Part shown: piece after piece, positions 27,567 to 30,551 of the stretch
Position numbering within the stretch: the stretch's first letter is position 1
How the letters are laid out: the number at the start of each line of letters is the position of its first letter
Assembly: GCA_002360945.1 (NCBI GenBank)
Contig: DERO01000009.1
Span: 1-30,551, forward strand
DNA: 30,551 bases
Reading direction: 5' to 3'
Origin: Leclercia adecarboxylata
GTDB taxonomy: Bacteria; Pseudomonadota; Gammaproteobacteria; Enterobacterales; Enterobacteriaceae
Notes under the pieces: generated by a model
Seen by the model: only the letters and a program-made list of their open reading frames with translations
What the model was told of the DNA's origin: nothing
Databases searched by the model: none
Made by a program: the position numbers and the translations under genes

Positions 27567-27906
27567 AATGGAATCCATTGCAGGTGCGTACAGCTGGGAT
27601 TTTTCTTCTATTGGCGCAGCTATCCAGACCGTAGTTTGTAACGGTGTTGAACTGGTTGCATCTGCTGCGGCTATGGGAGCGGTTAACGCCGCTATGGGCA
27701 GCATGATCGGTGGTTCCCATGGCAGCGACAACGGCGGCATCTTCGGTGCAGGCACCATTGGTATGGCCATCGGCGGCGCATGGGGGGTCGTTGCTGGCGC
27801 AATTACTGGCGCAATCGCCGGTGCGATGTTTGGTTGGGAAAAATCCTCCGAGCTGGCTTATCAGGGCTGGAGTTCTGTCTATACCGGCTCACACGGCATT
27901 TATTAA
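27544..27906 (+). CDS. Double-glycine-type leader, glycine-zipper secreted peptide, copy 1 (microcin-like)
   Basis: A 120-residue precursor. The leader MKELSVFEMESIAGA has the acidic/hydrophobic spacing of C39-processed leaders and ends in Gly-Ala, so cleavage is expected before Tyr16, leaving a 105-residue acidic peptide with 22 glycines. Glycines fall at 73, 77, 81, 85, 89, 93 and 97, an unbroken GxxxG zipper along a 25-residue apolar helix. The core HGSDNGG and the end TGSHGIY are other landmarks. One cysteine (Cys32) is unique to this copy in position. AAAGGA precedes the ATG by about 6 bases. It likely leaves the cell through the C39 exporter at 18.4 kb. Whether it kills, aggregates or signals is unknown. 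Confidence 0.85.
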   Translation: MKELSVFEMESIAGAYSWDFSSIGAAIQTVVCNGVELVASAAAMGAVNAAMGSMIGGSHGSDNGGIFGAGTIGMAIGGAWGVVAGAITGAIAGAMFGWEKSSELAYQGWSSVYTGSHGIY

Positions 27907-27930
27907 TTTTTCCAAACCATAGGTATTTAA

Positions 27931-28293
27931 ATGAAAGAGTTATCTGTATTTGAAATGGAATCCATTGCAGGTGCATACAGCTGGGATTTTTCTTCGATTG
28001 GCTCAGCTATTCAGAGCGTAGTTTCTAACGGTTTTGAAATGGTTGTATCAGCAGCGGCAATGGGAGCGGTTAACGCAGCCATGGGTAGCATGATCGGTGG
28101 CACCCATGGCAGCGACAACGGCGGTCTCATCGGTGCAGGCACCATTGGTATGGCAATCGGCGGCGCATGGGGCATTGTCTCTGGTGCAATCACTGGTGCA
28201 ATCGCCGGTGCGATGTTTGGCTGGGAAAAATCCTCCGAGCTGGCTTATCAGGGCTGGAGTTCTGTTTATACCGGCTCACACGGCATTTATTAA
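27931..28293 (+). CDS. Glycine-zipper secreted peptide, copy 2
   Basis: A 120-residue paralogue of copy 1, 24 bases behind it, differing at 11 positions (91% identical). The leader is identical, the zipper glycines 73-97 are all kept, and the last 36 residues are the same. Differences cluster at 25-39, 58, 66-67 and 82-84, and Cys32 is Ser. The ribosome site (ATAGGT) is weaker than in copies 1 and 3, so expression may depend on coupling to copy 1. Duplication appears recent because the DNA differs mostly by scattered, often silent changes. Confidence 0.85.
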   Translation: MKELSVFEMESIAGAYSWDFSSIGSAIQSVVSNGFEMVVSAAAMGAVNAAMGSMIGGTHGSDNGGLIGAGTIGMAIGGAWGIVSGAITGAIAGAMFGWEKSSELAYQGWSSVYTGSHGIY

Positions 28294-28322
28294 TTTTAAA
28301 TATTCCTTTTAAGCGCAGCGTA

Positions 28323-28618
28323 GCTCAACGGTTATCTGCGCTTGAATGGAGTCTATTGCAGATGCCTACAGCGAGAGTTTCTCGTCTGTAGGCTTTGCCA
28401 TTCGAAGTAATATCCGTATCACTTTGAGGCAAAGATTTCTGCAATTGCAAGGCGGTTAATACTCTTATATGACCAGCATCCTCATGGCAGCATATGTGAA
28501 TTGTTGTGAATGTTATTGCGTGTACCGCCTGCTCTCTTATGCTGGTCCAGCAAGACAGCCATAAGAGTACCCTGGAAGGTTATAGCAACGTTAGTAATAC
28601 CTTGATGGTATTCATTAA
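28323..28618 (+). pseudogene. Decayed fourth copy of the glycine-zipper peptide gene
   Basis: The gap between copies 2 and 3 aligns along its length with an intact copy. TTATCTGCGCTTGAATGGAG, ATTGCAGATGCCTACAGC and TTTCTCGTCTGTAGGCTTTG match the leader and first mature residues; GCGGTTAAT and CTCATGGCAGCATATG match the middle; AGACAGCCATAAGA and GAAGGTTATAGC match the copy 3 C-terminus; and the end ATTCATTAA matches its last codons. The ATG is lost (GCT), a base is missing at GCTTGAATGG, and about 67 bases are deleted overall (296 versus 363). The C-terminal part is closest to copy 3. No open frame remains. Confidence 0.85.
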
Positions 28619-28673
28619 TGCCTTTCATACGTATTTGAGTAATGTTTTTATTTTTTAAAAAGGAAAGAAACAC

Positions 28674-29036
28674 ATGAAAGAATTATCTGTATTAGAAATG
28701 GAATCTATCGCAGGTGCATATAGCTGGGATTTCTCCTCTATTGGCTCTGCCATTCAAAGTGTCGTCAATAATGGCGTTGAAGCCGTAAGATCTACTGTCG
28801 CGATGGCGGCTCTCTGCGCCAGTTATGGCAGCATGATCGGCGGCTCTCATGGCAGTGACAATGGTGGTATGTTCGGTGTCGGCACGGTCGGTATGGCAAT
28901 TGGTGGAGCATGGGGCGTGATTGTAGGCGCTATCACCGGTGCCGCTGCTGGCCTGATGCTGGGTTGGGAAGACAGCCATAAGATCGTGACTGAAGGTTAT
29001 AGCGGCATTATTAACGGTTCAACTGGCATTTACTAA
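28674..29036 (+). CDS. Glycine-zipper secreted peptide, copy 3 (divergent)
   Basis: A 120-residue paralogue with the same leader except Leu7, the same GxxxG register at 73-97, and the same HGSDNGG core. It is divergent in the 32-52 segment (NNGVEAVRS, AALCASYGS) and in the C-terminal 22 residues (DSHKIVTEGYSGIINGSTGIY), so its target or partner may differ from copies 1 and 2. A single Cys lies at residue 48. A strong ribosome site AAGGA precedes the ATG by about 11 bases. A terminator follows at 29059, ending the array. Confidence 0.85.
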   Translation: MKELSVLEMESIAGAYSWDFSSIGSAIQSVVNNGVEAVRSTVAMAALCASYGSMIGGSHGSDNGGMFGVGTVGMAIGGAWGVIVGAITGAAAGLMLGWEDSHKIVTEGYSGIINGSTGIY

Positions 29037-29058
29037 CGTATCGCCTTCCGTTTTAGTC

Positions 29059-29090
29059 AAAAGCGCACTCTGAGTAGTGCGCTTTTTTTA
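29059..29090 (+). terminator. Rho-independent terminator of the peptide array
   Basis: AAAAGCGCACT pairs perfectly with AGTGCGCTTTT around CTGAGT, followed by further T residues (seven in all), 22 bases after the copy 3 stop. Confidence 0.93.
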
Positions 29091-29195
29091 TACGCTATGA
29101 TTCTTCTACATAAATGCGCCGATATAAATAATTATCCATTGAGGTACGCTGAAGGAACTATGTAGATATAAAAAGATGGGGAATTTCTTGAGGGA

Positions 29196-29224
29196 TGTGG
29201 AAACGGGAGATCCCCGTTTCCACA
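29196..29224 (-). terminator. Hairpin downstream of groL
   Basis: TGTGGAAACGGG and CCCGTTTCCACA form a perfect 12 bp stem with a 5 nt loop, about 35 bases past the groL stop on the minus strand. The nearest T-run on that strand (CTTTTTAT) comes about 20 bases later, so it may terminate groESL or act as a 3'-end stabiliser. Confidence 0.65.
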
Positions 29225-29259
29225 GGACGTACAATTCTGACGAAAATGTTTCCGTCGAA

Positions 29260-30551
<1,292 letters not shown>

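Larger units (their letters stand above)
27544..29036 (+). repeat. Tandem gene array (four units, one decayed)
   Basis: Four direct units of one 363 bp gene lie at 27544, 27931, 28323 (decayed) and 28674. Copies 1 and 2 are very close at DNA level, including the shared TTTATTAATTTT just after their stops; the decayed unit and copy 3 share their 3' third. This suggests two rounds of duplication from a common pair. Confidence 0.85.

Noticed and set aside
28482..28673. 63-residue minus-strand ORF between peptide copies
   Set aside because: It lies entirely across the decayed fourth copy and the leader of copy 3 and has no ribosome site.
29105..29166. 8 bp inverted repeat TCTACATA...TATGTAGA flanking 46 bp near the groL end of the array
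   Set aside because: It resembles the terminal repeats of a tiny mobile element, but there is no target duplication or recognised element between the arms, and an 8 bp match in AT-rich DNA can arise by chance.

Overview
The window is chromosomal DNA of a gamma-proteobacterium of the family Enterobacteriaceae. Its backbone follows the Escherichia coli groL to glyV neighbourhood gene for gene: tRNA-Gly, orn, rsgA, psd, mscM, yjeO/yjeN-like, epmA, frdABCD, blc, sugE(gdx), ecnB, ecnA, efp, epmB, a yjeJ-like gene, yjeI and groL. Most backbone proteins look nearly identical to their E. coli counterparts by eye. There is no ampC/ampR between frdD and blc, where E. coli, Citrobacter and most Enterobacter carry ampC. 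That points to an Enterobacter-like genus without ampC at this site, such as Leclercia or Raoultella/Klebsiella relatives, but the genus cannot be fixed from the sequence.

Bases 1-8.2 kb hold housekeeping genes: tRNA-Gly, oligoribonuclease, ribosome-assembly GTPase, the psd-mscM membrane pair, two small yjeO/yjeN-like genes and EF-P lysyl-transferase (epmA). Bases 8.2-12 kb hold the anaerobic fumarate reductase operon with a conserved FNR-type promoter, followed by the lipocalin blc. Bases 12.4-15.8 kb hold the guanidinium exporter with a two-hairpin guanidine-II riboswitch, a LuxR-type regulator next to the entericidin pair ecnA/ecnB, and efp/epmB. EF-P and both of its beta-lysylation enzymes (EpmA, EpmB) therefore lie in one window.

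Bases 15.8-29.1 kb are the accessory part, inserted in two blocks around yjeI. Block one is a ToxR/CadC-like membrane-anchored regulator, a 0.7 kb AT-rich regulatory gap, an HlyD-family adaptor, a C39-peptidase ABC exporter of the CvaB type, and a yjeJ-like gene coupled to them. Block two, between yjeI and groL, is a four-gene chaperone-usher fimbrial operon followed by a tandem array of 120-residue secreted peptides: three intact copies plus one decayed copy that has not kept a reading frame. Each intact peptide has a double-glycine-type leader ending in Gly-Ala and a glycine zipper with a glycine at exactly every fourth residue from 73 to 97. The likely system is a class II microcin-like or contact-acting glycine-zipper peptide family exported by the C39 ABC/HlyD pair with an unlinked TolC. 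No certain immunity gene is present; the yjeJ-like protein and one weak hydrophobic ORF are the local candidates.

The last ~140 bases (5' side of groL) carry an in-frame stop and a cluster of changes at normally invariant residues. This looks like poor sequence at a contig edge rather than a real groL pseudogene.
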